Below, piece by piece: positions 27,412 to 37,609 of a stretch of 64,000 nt of DNA (its first letter is position 1; every line of letters begins with the position of its first letter). Under the pieces are notes generated by a model. It searched no databases. It was given only the letters and a program-made list of their open reading frames with translations, and was not told where the DNA came from. Origin of the DNA: Aneurinibacillus uraniidurans (GTDB lineage: Bacteria > Bacillota > Bacilli > Aneurinibacillales > Aneurinibacillaceae); contig NZ_CP116902.1 of the NCBI RefSeq assembly GCF_028471905.1, forward strand, positions 780,501 through 844,500, in the 5' to 3' direction. A program made the translations under genes and the position numbers.

Positions 27412-28413
27412 TCAGAGGGAAGCCTGGTATAGGAAGCGTTCATATCCAGAAAAAAAGGAGGCTCTTCGCTTCTTGCCCTTTAGAAGAATAGACACATAAT
27501 ATTCGACCCGACTTACATGTGGATTTAATCCACTATCATATACCCCGTTTACTTCACGCAGGAAGTTATCAGGGAAGCGTATAAGTAGAAAAATAAGTGC
27601 GACCTGTTGTTCTGTCAGTGGTCGAATCGCGCGATATGCAGAAATCGCTTGTTCAAACACATCCATATCCCAGTATTGTAGGGCAAGCGCACGATTCAAC
27701 AACTGTACAAGGTCGACAATTGGTGTATCATATCCTGCTGTATCGAAATCGATCAGAGACGTATGCTCGTTATGAATCAGGAAATTATGACTGGCCATAT
27801 CCTTATGGGAAATGCGCTGGTCGCGTAGCGCTTCTTTGTAGTCTCGCGTAAGCAGAGAGTTGCGAGCGATCGCAAGTACATAGCTCGCTTCCTCCCGAAT
27901 ATAGGATGCATTCAATTGAACAAGTTGGGTCAGTCGTGTCCGGGGAAGCTCCTGATTCTCAAGTCGGGTACATACATTTTGAAAGTCCTCTAGCCGCTTC
28001 TCCCATTTGGTGAGTAGGGGTACCCCAGTTTCAGGCGGTGGACCATACGGAATGTTACTAGAAAACAGATGGAAATGTGCGAGCGTTTGGATAGCACGGA
28101 TAATATCAGTACGGTGAAAATAGCTTCCGTTGCGACCAGACACGTATTCCATTGCGGTCATATAGCGGTCGTTCCATTTAAAAACAGGAACGTTTTGAAT
28201 AGTTGGAACGTAGCGCACAACATTTGTAAATCCTCGTTCATGAAGCAGGGCAGAGAGTCGAGTCACCCACGCAGCTTGGGGGAAATCATCATATCCTTTT
28301 ATAACCCAGGTGCCACGATTTGTTTCACAATGCCATACGGTATGGCGTGCCCGCAGGCGAGTAACACGGCAATTATACATTTGTTCAATGGCTGTGACCA
28401 GTGATTGTTCCAT
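27412..28413 (-). CDS. CotS/YsxE-type spore-coat protein kinase-like
   Basis: The 333-residue product belongs to the APH/CotS-type kinase-like fold. The Brenner-like catalytic motif ISHKDMASHNFLIH (Asp and Asn) and the metal-binding LIDFDTAGYDTPIVDL motif are present, and an N-terminal lobe carries GTWVIKGYDDF with the probable ATP-contact Lys. CotS, CotI and YsxE in Bacilli are spore-coat proteins. The gene is on the minus strand and the safA-like gene is upstream on the same strand, with a terminator between them, so it is probably separately expressed. The start is ATG 28413 with AGGAGGAGC. Family membership is clear, but the exact paralogue is not. Confidence 0.8.
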   Translation of the reverse strand: MEQSLVTAIEQMYNCRVTRLRARHTVWHCETNRGTWVIKGYDDFPQAAWVTRLSALLHERGFTNVVRYVPTIQNVPVFKWNDRYMTAMEYVSGRNGSYFHRTDIIRAIQTLAHFHLFSSNIPYGPPPETGVPLLTKWEKRLEDFQNVCTRLENQELPRTRLTQLVQLNASYIREEASYVLAIARNSLLTRDYKEALRDQRISHKDMASHNFLIHNEHTSLIDFDTAGYDTPIVDLVQLLNRALALQYWDMDVFEQAISAYRAIRPLTEQQVALIFLLIRFPDNFLREVNGVYDSGLNPHVSRVEYYVSILLKGKKRRASFFSGYERFLYQASL

Positions 28414-28480
28414 GTGCTCCTCCTGAGATCGCCCTTATATGTTCGCACCCTCATCTTTTTCCCTGTATCTATTTTTACAG

Positions 28481-28510
28481 AAAAAAAGCGGGGCGTATAG
28501 ATGCCCCGCT
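28481..28510 (-). terminator. Intrinsic terminator of the safA-like gene
   Basis: On the minus strand an eight-bp GC stem (AGCGGGGC/GCCCCGCT, 28487-28510) is followed by seven T residues. It begins 9 bases after the stop of the SafA-like gene. Confidence 0.92.
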
Positions 28511-28518
28511 GTACAATG

Positions 28519-30198
28519 TTAGTCTGTAGAAAGCGAGGAACCGTCTTCTCGTTTACATCCACAGCCTTTTTTCTTTTTGCCCCATGCTGGTGCGATCGGT
28601 GGATGATATGGCATGCAATCGTATCCGTATGGCGTAAATGGCGGCATGGTGGTTGGTGCATACGGATTCATGATGTTGCCTGTAATCTGGGGATGACTCG
28701 GTGGTAGCATCATGTTATCAGTAATCGGCATCTGAGCCTGAGGGAACATCATGTTATCTGTAACCGGTGGATGCCCTGGAGGTAATGTCATAGCGCCAGT
28801 AATGGATGGATGCCCCGGAGGCAGCATCATATTATCCATAATCGGCATCTGAGCCTGAGGTAGCATCATGTTATCAGTAACCGGTGGATGCCCTGGAGGC
28901 AATGTCATAGCGCCAGTAATGGATGGATGGCCCGGAGGCAGCATCATATTATCCATAATCGGCATCTGAGCCTGAGGTAGCATCATGTTATCAGTAACCG
29001 GTGGATGCCCTGGAGGCAATGTCATAGCGCCAGTAATGGATGGATGGCCCGGAGGCAGCATCATATTATCCATAATCGGCATCTGAGCCTGAGGTAGCAT
29101 CATGTTGCCAGTAACCGGTGGGTGTCCTGGAGGTAATGTCATAGCGCCAGTAATGGATGGATGGCCCGGAGGCAGCATCATATTATCGGTAATCGGTAGC
29201 TGTGCCTGAGGCAGCATCATATTATCGGTAATCGGCATCTGAGCCTGGGGTAGCATCATGTTGCCTGTAACGGATGGATGCCCCGGTGGTACCATCATAT
29301 CCATCATGATTTCACTGCCATCACCTGGTGTTGTCAGTGGCATTGTCGGCTGAAAGGGTGACATTGTTCCCATGTATGGAGTCGGTTGCGGCATTGGAGA
29401 CGGCATCATATGCCAGTGACCGCAGCCTGGCATCACTGGCATAGGCATCATTGGTCCACAATGCATTGGCATTGTTGGCATTGACGGTTGCATAATCGGT
29501 TTCTGGGCTGGCTTGACTGCAGGCTTTTTTGCTGCAGGCGGTGCCGGTTGTGCTTCTGGCATGATTGGCTGTTGTGGCATAACCGGTGGCATAATAGGTG
29601 GCATCGGCATAGGTTGCACAGGCATTTGCGGCATTACTGGCATCACAGGCTTTACTGGTGCCGGTGGAGCCACAGGTAGTGGTGGGTTCTCCATTATAGG
29701 CTTTACTGGTGCCGGTGCTGGTGGAGCTACAGGTAATGGTGGGTTCTCCATTATAGGCTTTACTGGTGCCGGTGCTGGTGGAGCCACAGGTAGTGGCGGG
29801 TTCTCCATTATGGGCATTTCTACTGGTGGTGCGACAGGTGGGATAGGGAGCACAACAGAAGGCTGTTCCTTGATTGGCTTTTCTTTCACGTGCTTTTCTT
29901 TGAAATATTTCTCACCACGAAGATCATCACCGCCATCGATTGCGGATACTGCAGTCAATTCGAGATCAGGAGCCGTATCAGAAACCGTATCGGTACTCGG
30001 TTTTGGCGTGTGTGGGGTAGCCGGGAGATCAGAAACAAGCAGGGTGCTGCCAGTCGGAATTTTTACTTTTAGGCCTGGCGTCAGTTTCTCAGGGTGTTTG
30101 ATATGTCCGTTTACTTGCTTAATCGTAGTAGCGTCAAGGTTGTATCTTTGCGCGATTTTCCCAAGGGTATCGCCTTTTTTCACGACGTGAATTTTCAT
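28519..30198 (-). CDS. safA: SafA-like spore-coat morphogenetic protein with LysM and Pro/Met repeats
   Basis: SafA organises the inner spore coat and is recruited by SpoVID. The product opens with MKIHVVKKGDTLGKIAQRY, a LysM domain nearly colinear with B. subtilis SafA, over residues 2-46. The rest is low-complexity. A Pro/Ala/Val region with three 19-residue units (PIMENPPLPVAPPAPAPVK) is followed by a Met/Pro/His region built on 13-residue units. Four of the 39-residue super-units are almost identical. It ends in a lysine and cysteine cluster (KKKKGCGCK). The 559-residue length exceeds B. subtilis SafA (about 390) because of the repeats. The start is ATG 30198 with GGGAGGAAGG upstream. The family call is good for the LysM end and inferred for the rest. 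Confidence 0.82.
   Translation of the reverse strand: MKIHVVKKGDTLGKIAQRYNLDATTIKQVNGHIKHPEKLTPGLKVKIPTGSTLLVSDLPATPHTPKPSTDTVSDTAPDLELTAVSAIDGGDDLRGEKYFKEKHVKEKPIKEQPSVVLPIPPVAPPVEMPIMENPPLPVAPPAPAPVKPIMENPPLPVAPPAPAPVKPIMENPPLPVAPPAPVKPVMPVMPQMPVQPMPMPPIMPPVMPQQPIMPEAQPAPPAAKKPAVKPAQKPIMQPSMPTMPMHCGPMMPMPVMPGCGHWHMMPSPMPQPTPYMGTMSPFQPTMPLTTPGDGSEIMMDMMVPPGHPSVTGNMMLPQAQMPITDNMMLPQAQLPITDNMMLPPGHPSITGAMTLPPGHPPVTGNMMLPQAQMPIMDNMMLPPGHPSITGAMTLPPGHPPVTDNMMLPQAQMPIMDNMMLPPGHPSITGAMTLPPGHPPVTDNMMLPQAQMPIMDNMMLPPGHPSITGAMTLPPGHPPVTDNMMFPQAQMPITDNMMLPPSHPQITGNIMNPYAPTTMPPFTPYGYDCMPYHPPIAPAWGKKKKGCGCKREDGSSLSTD
28727..29194 (-). repeat. Tandem 117-bp repeats (four copies) in the safA-like gene
   Basis: Sequence starting GGCATCTGAGCCTG recurs at 28727, 28844, 28961 and 29078, each 117 bp (39 codons) apart, with very few differences. 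A further start at 29234 is offset by 156 bp (117 plus 39). The 39-residue unit consists of three 13-residue subunits with the pattern xITxxMxLPxxHP, so there is a shorter 39-bp period inside. Near-identity at DNA level suggests recent expansion or gene conversion. Confidence 0.9.
29651..29815 (-). repeat. Tandem 51-57-bp Pro/Ala/Val-coding repeats in the safA-like gene
   Basis: TTTACTGGTGCCGGTG begins at 29651, 29702 and 29759 on the plus strand (spacing 51 and 57), encoding three PIMENPPLPVAPPAPA-type units. The six-base difference removes one APA dipeptide. Confidence 0.85.
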
Positions 30199-30334
30199 AA
30201 TGATGGACCTTCCTCCCTTTCAAAAGTACGGTACATCATATTCATAGGCGGGCGATTTGCCACCCTGTATAAAAAAATCCCTTACAGGACAAACTAGGAA
30301 GTAAAAAACTTTCTTTGTTGAAGAAGGGATACGT

Positions 30335-30922
30335 ATGCAGAATCAAAAAACGCCAGATACATCGCGCCGTCGCTGGTGGACCATTGTCGCGTTTGCTGTT
30401 TTGCTTGGACTTATATTCGGCGGCGGCTTGCTGTATGGCTACCGGATGATTGAATCGAGTAAGGGGCGCGAAGCAGCACGTCAGGCGGTTGATGTTTTGT
30501 TACAGCGTACCTATTTATGTGGCAAAATGGAAGAAGAGACTCGGCGTGAATTTATATCGTCTTCTAAAGAGCTTACAGAGCGCTATTCAGAATGGACACT
30601 CGTTTCGAATGAACAAAATAAATATACATTTAGGCAGGATGTAGATGCACTTGCGCCCGGCTGTGAGGGACGAGCATACTTTGGAATAAGTGAACATGGC
30701 GATTTGACGCTGTTTGAAGGTCGCCCGAAAGATGGAAAAGTGATGCAGACATTTTTCCAGATTGATACGAAAAAGCTGGAAGCGACTCTTCCAAAAGAAG
30801 AGCTTGTTTTGTTACGTCAGGGTATTCGGGTGCATGATAAAGCAGAATATCACTCGATTTTATCTACGTATGAAGAATTTGCGGATACAAATGAGAAAGA
30901 TGCGGCGACTATGGCTCATTAG
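30335..30922 (+). CDS. bofC: Bypass-of-forespore protein BofC
   Basis: BofC is a forespore-expressed secreted protein that restrains SpoIVB and so times pro-sigma-K activation. The 195-residue product has an N-terminal signal-anchor helix (about 14-36), then an extracytoplasmic domain with QRTYLCGKMEEETRR. The C-terminal segment FFQIDTKKLEATLPKEEL followed by LRQGIRVHDKAEYH matches the conserved BofC C-terminal domain. It sits upstream of ruvA as in B. subtilis. The same window encodes SpoIVFA and SpoIVFB, the pathway this protein controls. Confidence 0.88.
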   Translation: MQNQKTPDTSRRRWWTIVAFAVLLGLIFGGGLLYGYRMIESSKGREAARQAVDVLLQRTYLCGKMEEETRREFISSSKELTERYSEWTLVSNEQNKYTFRQDVDALAPGCEGRAYFGISEHGDLTLFEGRPKDGKVMQTFFQIDTKKLEATLPKEELVLLRQGIRVHDKAEYHSILSTYEEFADTNEKDAATMAH

Positions 30923-31017
30923 CCAGGCGCCGTATTTTTATGGGAAAGAAAATATGTTCGTGTTTTTTCGGATAGTGTACAATAGAAGGATAAGAGAACA
31001 CGGGAGGATAAGGTTTC

Positions 31018-31653
31018 ATGATTGATTTTATTGAAGGACAGGTTGCCTACGTCGAGACGGATGCGGTTGTTATCGCGTCTAATGGAGTGGGGTATCGCAT
31101 ATTTACAGGGAATCCATTCCGCTATCGCGAAGGGGAAGCGCAGGCGGTTCGTGTGTATACTCATCACTATGTGCGGGAAGATGCGATGCATTTGTATGGA
31201 TTTGCGACGCGGGGTGAGCGGGATTTATTTCGTAAGCTGCTCGATGTATCGGGGATTGGGCCGAAGGGAGCACTGGCGATGGTAGCGGCAGGAACACCGG
31301 AGCAGATCATCGGTGCGGTTGCACATGAGGATATTGATTTTCTGACACGCTTTCCGGGCATCGGGAAAAAGACGGCACAACGCATTATTCTTGATCTGAA
31401 AGACAAGCTGAAAAAAATGCCGGTACTTACAGTCGCTACGCGCGTAGAAGGAATGCCAGATACGGCTGAACAAGAAAATTTGTTTAGCGCATTTACAGAG
31501 CCGAAAGAAGAAGCAATGGAAGCGCTCGGTGCGCTTGGCTACAGTCAGGCGGAGATTCAGAAGGTCATGAAGAAGATGGAAAAAGACGGGACCGATCTTG
31601 GATCAACGGATCAGATTATTAAGCGGGCGCTGCAGTTATTTGTTATGAAGTAA
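31018..31653 (+). CDS. ruvA: Holliday junction branch-migration protein RuvA
   Basis: RuvA binds four-way DNA junctions and loads RuvB. The 211-residue protein has an N-terminal OB fold (MIDFIEGQVAYVETDAVVI), tandem helix-hairpin-helix motifs (VSGIGPKGALAM and FPGIGKKTAQRIILDLKDK) and a C-terminal RuvB-binding three-helix domain (EEAMEALGALGYSQAEI). It is followed 9 bases later by ruvB. Confidence 0.98.
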   Translation: MIDFIEGQVAYVETDAVVIASNGVGYRIFTGNPFRYREGEAQAVRVYTHHYVREDAMHLYGFATRGERDLFRKLLDVSGIGPKGALAMVAAGTPEQIIGAVAHEDIDFLTRFPGIGKKTAQRIILDLKDKLKKMPVLTVATRVEGMPDTAEQENLFSAFTEPKEEAMEALGALGYSQAEIQKVMKKMEKDGTDLGSTDQIIKRALQLFVMK

Positions 31654-31662
31654 GGGGGAAGT

Positions 31663-32670
31663 ATGATGGATGAACGAATGGTTTCGGCGAATTCTTTTGA
31701 TGCCGGAGAACATACGATGGAATTCAGCCTTCGTCCCCGCTATCTGGCGGAATACATCGGCCAGAAGCAGATTAAAGACAATTTGAAGATCTTTATCGAA
31801 GCCGCTAAAATGCGCAGTGAAGCATTGGACCATGTGCTTTTATATGGGCCGCCGGGACTTGGCAAGACTACATTATCGATGATTATCGCCAATGAACTCG
31901 GTGTGAACTTGCGTACGACATCGGGACCGGCGATTGAGCGTCCGGGTGATCTGGCAGCCATTCTTACCGGGCTTGGTGAGGGGGACGTATTGTTCATCGA
32001 TGAGATTCATCGCCTGCCGCGCAGTGTAGAAGAAGTGCTGTATCCGGCGATGGAAGATTATGCGCTTGATATTGTCATCGGCAAGGGACCGGGGGCAAAA
32101 TCAGTGCGCCTGGACCTGCCGCCGTTCACGCTGGTTGGGGCGACGACAAGGGCGGGGATGCTGTCAGCTCCGCTTCGTGACCGATTCGGCGTGGTGAGTC
32201 GGCTTGAATATTATACGGTACAGGAATTAGCATACATTATCTTGCGTGCGGCGGAATTGTTTGACGTAGAGATTCGCGGTGAGGGAGCGGAGGAGATTGC
32301 GCGTCGTTCCCGTGGTACGCCGCGTATTGCGAACCGACTATTGAAGCGGGTGCGTGATTTTGCTCAGGTGCAAGGAGATGGCATTATTACTGATGCGGTG
32401 GCACAAGAAGCATTAGAACGTATTCAGGTGGATCGACTTGGGCTTGATGACATTGATCATAAGCTGTTGTTTGCGATCATGGACTTGTTCCGGGGCGGTC
32501 CAGTCGGACTTGATACGCTATCGGCGACGATCAGTGAGGAAGCGACGACGATTGAGGATGTGTGTGAGCCGTATCTGATGCAGATTGGCTTTTTGCAGCG
32601 GACGCCGCGCGGGCGCATCGTCACACCGCACGCCTATCAATATTTTGGTCGGGAGGTGCCAGGGACGTGA
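31663..32670 (+). CDS. ruvB: Holliday junction branch-migration ATPase RuvB
   Basis: RuvB is the hexameric AAA+ motor of branch migration. The 335-residue protein has Walker [12 protein letters not shown], Walker [11 protein letters not shown], sensor 1 [10 protein letters not shown] and a C-terminal winged helix ([27 protein letters not shown]). Two in-frame ATGs exist at 31663 and 31666; AGGGGGAA at 31653-31660 suits the second slightly better. The downstream start overlaps its stop. Confidence 0.98.
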   Translation: MMDERMVSANSFDAGEHTMEFSLRPRYLAEYIGQKQIKDNLKIFIEAAKMRSEALDHVLLYGPPGLGKTTLSMIIANELGVNLRTTSGPAIERPGDLAAILTGLGEGDVLFIDEIHRLPRSVEEVLYPAMEDYALDIVIGKGPGAKSVRLDLPPFTLVGATTRAGMLSAPLRDRFGVVSRLEYYTVQELAYIILRAAELFDVEIRGEGAEEIARRSRGTPRIANRLLKRVRDFAQVQGDGIITDAVAQEALERIQVDRLGLDDIDHKLLFAIMDLFRGGPVGLDTLSATISEEATTIEDVCEPYLMQIGFLQRTPRGRIVTPHAYQYFGREVPGT

Positions 32671-32885
32671 ATCCAATGGCAAAATTGCTTATTATCGGTG
32701 GCGTCATTCTAATCGTCTTTGGTTTGCTCTGGCAAATCGGGGGACGGTTCCTGCATCTTGGGCGCCTGCCTGGTGACATTGTCGTGGAGAAAGAAAATGT
32801 CCGGTTTTATTTTCCCGTTGTCACCTGTATTGTGCTCAGCGTTGTGCTGTCGCTTATTATGTATGTGATTCGCTTGTTTCGATAA
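32667..32885 (+). CDS. Small two-span membrane protein, DUF2905 family
   Basis: The 72-residue protein has two hydrophobic helices flanking the conserved [25 protein letters not shown] loop, which is diagnostic of DUF2905. The function is unknown. It is commonly linked to ruvAB or queA in Bacillales. The GTG start at 32667 overlaps the ruvB stop and is preceded by GGGAGGTG at 8 bases; ATG 32676 is an alternative. A terminator follows. Confidence 0.85.
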   Translation: MNPMAKLLIIGGVILIVFGLLWQIGGRFLHLGRLPGDIVVEKENVRFYFPVVTCIVLSVVLSLIMYVIRLFR

Positions 32886-32890
32886 TGAAG

Positions 32891-32931
32891 GAAAAACGAG
32901 GGCTTCTACACGGCCGCTCGTTTTTCTTTCG
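32891..32931 (+). terminator. Intrinsic terminator after the ruvAB-DUF2905 unit
   Basis: A 10-bp stem (GAAAAACGAG 32891-32900 with CTCGTTTTTC 32917-32926) is followed by TTTC. It lies 5 bases after the DUF2905 stop. Confidence 0.75.
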
Positions 32932-32954
32932 AATCACGAATGAGGAGGAACTGT

Positions 32955-33782
32955 ATGCAACCAGAAGGATTATTTGGCCAGCATATCTGGCGGCTTGTAG
33001 ATCAGTCGAAAACACACTCGTCGTTTCATGCCCTGTATTCGTTCGCTATGGACGATACCCTTTGTACATCTGTCCAGCAGGGGATAAGTCCGGCAGTTGT
33101 ACGGACATGGGTACATCATCAGAATATTGTGCTTGGTAATGTGGATACGAAGCTTACCAGGCTTGCGGATGGACTTGCCTACTTACGGGAGTGCGGCTAT
33201 ATGCCAATTGTTCGTAATTCTGGCGGGGCAGCGGTTGTGCTGGATACGGAAGTGCTCAATGTGTCGCTGATTTTGCCTACTACGGATGCCTTTTCCGATA
33301 TTCACGCTGGATATCGGGCAATGGTTGAATTCATTCGTCTGTTACTTGCACCATATGGGGCGGTAGTGGATACCGGAGAAGTAGTAGGTTCATATTGCCC
33401 GGGTGATTTTGACGTAAGTATCGGTGGTCGTAAGTTTGGTGGATTAGCACAGCGCAGGCGGCGTGGTGCAGTCGCGGTGCAAGCGTTTCTTTTGGCTAAT
33501 GGAAGTGGAGCCCAGCGTGCGGAATTGGTGAAGCGATTTTATTCTATTTCTGCGGTAGAAGGCGATGCATATCCAGATGTGAATCCGGGTACATTGGCGT
33601 CTCTAAGTGAACTGCTTGGCGTTACGATTTCATGTGCTGATCTACAGGCGCGTATCGCAGAAGTACTGGCGGAAAAGGCAGATGAAGTTCGTACATCCGT
33701 ACAACTTTTGCCGCAGGAATTAGAAGAGTTCAACCGTAATTTGGCAGGGATGCAGGCACGAAATCCGCAGCTTGAACTGTAA
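32955..33782 (+). CDS. lipL: Octanoyl/lipoyl-protein transferase, LipL-like
   Basis: The 275-residue product belongs to the biotin/lipoate ligase (BPL/LplA) fold. It has the RNSGGAAVVLDTEVLNVSL substrate-binding segment and the IGGRKFGGLAQRRRRGAVAVQAFLL motif. The GSYCPGDFDVSI segment contains a Cys that matches the catalytic Cys of the LipL amidotransferase, which moves octanoyl or lipoyl groups from GcvH to E2 subunits. LipM or an LplA-type ligase are alternatives. ATG 32955 has the strong GAGGAGG site at 32942-32948. It is monocistronic or a first gene, with a terminator upstream. Confidence 0.77.
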   Translation: MQPEGLFGQHIWRLVDQSKTHSSFHALYSFAMDDTLCTSVQQGISPAVVRTWVHHQNIVLGNVDTKLTRLADGLAYLRECGYMPIVRNSGGAAVVLDTEVLNVSLILPTTDAFSDIHAGYRAMVEFIRLLLAPYGAVVDTGEVVGSYCPGDFDVSIGGRKFGGLAQRRRRGAVAVQAFLLANGSGAQRAELVKRFYSISAVEGDAYPDVNPGTLASLSELLGVTISCADLQARIAEVLAEKADEVRTSVQLLPQELEEFNRNLAGMQARNPQLEL

Positions 33783-33875
33783 TCGTTCATAGAAGTTTTA
33801 GATGTTTCCCCCCTTTCTCTCTCATTTTTTGCTAGAATGGTAGCGTAAGAAAAAAAGAGAAAGGGTGGGAGAGTT

Positions 33876-35279
33876 ATGAAACTGGGAAAAGTATTACCTG
33901 CAGTTCTCAGCATGGGACTGTTGCTTCCGGTGACTACGAATGTTGCATTTGCTGATGAACCTCAGGTGAGAGTGGAAGTGACAACGCCTTTCTCACTTGC
34001 TGCTTCCGAGGTTGTGACCAAAGTTTCGTTTACTGTGCTCGATACATATAGCGTTCAAGGTAATTCAGGTGTTACATTAACTCCTGGACAAAACTATTAC
34101 GTAAAGATAGAAGCGGGAAAACTGCGATTATATGAAGATGGTTTGCTTCCACAATTGCTCGCAGAAAGCTCCACATCGATTGTCGTAGAACCAGTACAGC
34201 CAGATACTGAGCAAGCTGTGGTACAACTGAAAGGAAAGAAAAGTACATACGGGTATCGGGACGCGATGGAATTCCGTCTGAGTACAAAAGGCGTACTCCA
34301 GACGATCGCTTCGATCAACAATATTGACATGGAAGATTACTTACGAGGTGTCGTACCACGTGAGATGAGCAGTTCATGGGAAAGAGAAGCGCTCAAAGCG
34401 CAAGCGGTTGCGGCACGTACATATGCGATGCGTCAGATGAAAGCGAATCCGCTCATTAACGACACAGTGAAGTATCAGGCATATGAAGGGGTTAACATTG
34501 AAGGGGCGAATTCGAATGCGGCTGTCGCGGAAACAGCCGGACAGGTACTCACGTACGATGGTAAACTAATCGATGCCCTGTACAGTGCAAGTAACGGCGG
34601 ATATACAGAGGGACCGGAAAATGTATGGAATGGATCGCCAATTCCATACTTAACAGCCAAACCGGACCCGTATGATAGCGTAATCTCACCGTATAAAAGC
34701 TGGCAGGTCACACTGAAAGCAGCCGACATTCAGAGTAAGATTAAAAATATGAAGCCGGCGACGGGTACGATTACAGGTGTGACAGCTCAGACGGATGAGT
34801 CCGGACGAGTGGTTGATCTGGCTATTCAGGGAGACAAGGGAGTCGTTCATCTGAAAAAAGATGCGACTCGTACTGTGCTTGGACTGAAAAGCATGCGTTA
34901 CAGCGTACAGGCGAATGGAGGAGACACAGCAGGCGGAACGTCGGTAGCTCAGTCATTGATGGCGATTGATGGAAGCGGCAGTGTGGCGAACCCGAATGCA
35001 GTTATGATGACGAACGGCACTGTAACCAAACAGGCAACAGAACCGATCTATGTGCAGAGCGCTTCAGGAGTGGTAGCTCCAACAACAACTTCTCCTTCAG
35101 TTTCACAACCAGGTAAACCGCTTATGTCTGTGACATTTACAGGCAGCGGTTGGGGACATGGTGTTGGGATGAGTCAGTGGGGGGCCAAACAGATGGCCAA
35201 GGAAGGCAAGACATATGAGGATATCCTAGACTTCTACTATGGCCCAGCTCGTGCAGTAGGTGGGTATGGCGCGGAATAA
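33876..35279 (+). CDS. SpoIID/LytB domain secreted protein
   Basis: The 467-residue product has a Sec signal peptide (about residues 1-26, ending VAFADEP). Its mature part carries the SpoIID/LytB domain: DYLRGVVPREMSSSW, EALKAQAVAARTYAM, LYSASNGGYTE and a C-terminal SGWGHGVGMSQWGAKQMA. SpoIID is a lytic transglycosylase of engulfment, and LytB-type proteins modulate autolysins. The domain is certain, but the specific role is not: the gene differs in position from the classical spoIID, and the protein has a 100-residue N-terminal beta-rich extension and a Thr/Ser/Pro linker near residue 405. The ribosome site is AAAGGGTGGGAG. Confidence 0.86.
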   Translation: MKLGKVLPAVLSMGLLLPVTTNVAFADEPQVRVEVTTPFSLAASEVVTKVSFTVLDTYSVQGNSGVTLTPGQNYYVKIEAGKLRLYEDGLLPQLLAESSTSIVVEPVQPDTEQAVVQLKGKKSTYGYRDAMEFRLSTKGVLQTIASINNIDMEDYLRGVVPREMSSSWEREALKAQAVAARTYAMRQMKANPLINDTVKYQAYEGVNIEGANSNAAVAETAGQVLTYDGKLIDALYSASNGGYTEGPENVWNGSPIPYLTAKPDPYDSVISPYKSWQVTLKAADIQSKIKNMKPATGTITGVTAQTDESGRVVDLAIQGDKGVVHLKKDATRTVLGLKSMRYSVQANGGDTAGGTSVAQSLMAIDGSGSVANPNAVMMTNGTVTKQATEPIYVQSASGVVAPTTTSPSVSQPGKPLMSVTFTGSGWGHGVGMSQWGAKQMAKEGKTYEDILDFYYGPARAVGGYGAE

Positions 35280-35294
35280 TCCGCGCCTTTTCTT
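35268..35294 (+). terminator. Intrinsic terminator overlapping the stop codon of the SpoIID/LytB gene
   Basis: An eight-bp stem (GGCGCGGA 35268-35275 with TCCGCGCC 35280-35287) is followed by TTTTCTT. The TAA stop at 35277-35279 lies in the loop, so the last codons of the gene form the 5' arm of the terminator. Confidence 0.88.
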
Positions 35295-35369
35295 GCATAA
35301 GGCGGCAAAAATCGGTATGATTAAAATCGTTACATCTACTGAGGCTACAAAGAAATTGAGGGATCGAAC

Positions 35370-36398
35370 GTGAACGTTCAAGATTTTGACTTTTATCTGC
35401 CGGAAGAACTGATTGCCCAGAATCCGCTTACAGATCGGACAGGCTCACGCCTGCTTGTGCTCGATAAGGAAAGCGGTGCGGTAGTACATCGGCAGTTTAC
35501 CGACCTAAAGGAATATGTGAAAGCCGGCGATACACTTGTATTGAATGATACACGCGTTATTCCTGCCCGGCTTTTTGGTGTGAAAGAAGGAACAGGTGCA
35601 CATATTGAGGTGCTTCTCCTGAAACCGCTCGGTGACGACAAGTGGGAAACGCTTGTGCGTCCAGGCAAGCGTGTGCGAGAAGGTGCACGTATTCAGTTCG
35701 GAGACGGACTGCTTGTGGCAGAATGCTTGGGCAGCACCGAAATTGGTGGCCGGATTATGAAATTTGAATACGAAGGCATCTTTAACGAACTGCTTGATCA
35801 ACTTGGTGAAATGCCACTTCCACCATACATTAAGGCACAGTTATCCGACCGTGAGCGCTACCAGACTGTGTATGCGAAGCACAGTGGTTCGGCGGCAGCA
35901 CCGACAGCGGGCCTGCATTTTACAGAAGAATATTTAGAGGAACTCAAAGCGCTTGGTGTAAATCTCGCATTCGTGACGCTTCATGTCGGGCTTGGGACAT
36001 TCCGTCCAGTATCGGCGGATACGATTGAAGAGCATGAGATGCACAGTGAGTTTTACAGCTTGAATGAAGAGAATGCTCGCATTATTAATGAAACGAAAGC
36101 GCGCGGCAACCGTATTATAGCTGTAGGGACAACATCCTGTCGTACGCTGGAGACAATCGGAAAGAAATATAATGGGGAGCTTCGAGCCGAAGAAGGCTGG
36201 ACGGAGATTTTCATTTATCCGGGTTATGAATTCTCGGTCATTGACGGGATGGTGACGAATTTTCACCTGCCGAAATCGACGCTTGTGATGCTAATTAGTG
36301 CACTTGCAGGACGTGAACATGTTCTGCATGCTTATAAGGAAGCGGTAGAAGAGAAATATCGGTTTTTCAGCTTTGGCGATGCGATGCTTATTTTGTAG
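35370..36398 (+). CDS. queA: tRNA preQ1(34) S-adenosylmethionine ribosyltransferase-isomerase QueA
   Basis: QueA transfers the ribose of SAM to preQ1 at tRNA position 34 to form epoxyqueuosine. The 342-residue product has [13 protein letters not shown] at the start, [13 protein letters not shown], the [15 protein letters not shown] motif and [20 protein letters not shown] near the end. The GTG start at 35370 is preceded by GAGGGA. Tgt follows 18 bases later, so both queuosine steps are coupled. Confidence 0.97.
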   Translation: MNVQDFDFYLPEELIAQNPLTDRTGSRLLVLDKESGAVVHRQFTDLKEYVKAGDTLVLNDTRVIPARLFGVKEGTGAHIEVLLLKPLGDDKWETLVRPGKRVREGARIQFGDGLLVAECLGSTEIGGRIMKFEYEGIFNELLDQLGEMPLPPYIKAQLSDRERYQTVYAKHSGSAAAPTAGLHFTEEYLEELKALGVNLAFVTLHVGLGTFRPVSADTIEEHEMHSEFYSLNEENARIINETKARGNRIIAVGTTSCRTLETIGKKYNGELRAEEGWTEIFIYPGYEFSVIDGMVTNFHLPKSTLVMLISALAGREHVLHAYKEAVEEKYRFFSFGDAMLIL

Positions 36399-37547
<1,149 letters not shown>

Positions 37548-37609
37548 TCCAACGTTATGCGTTGGGACAAAAATACACTATCTAAGTCAAAAAGGAGGAT
37601 TTTATTGTA

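Noticed and set aside
29513-30190. A 225-codon Gly/Thr/Ile-rich frame on the plus strand opposite the safA-like gene
   Set aside because: It mirrors the Pro/Ala/Met repeats of the safA-like gene on the other strand and has no ribosome site.
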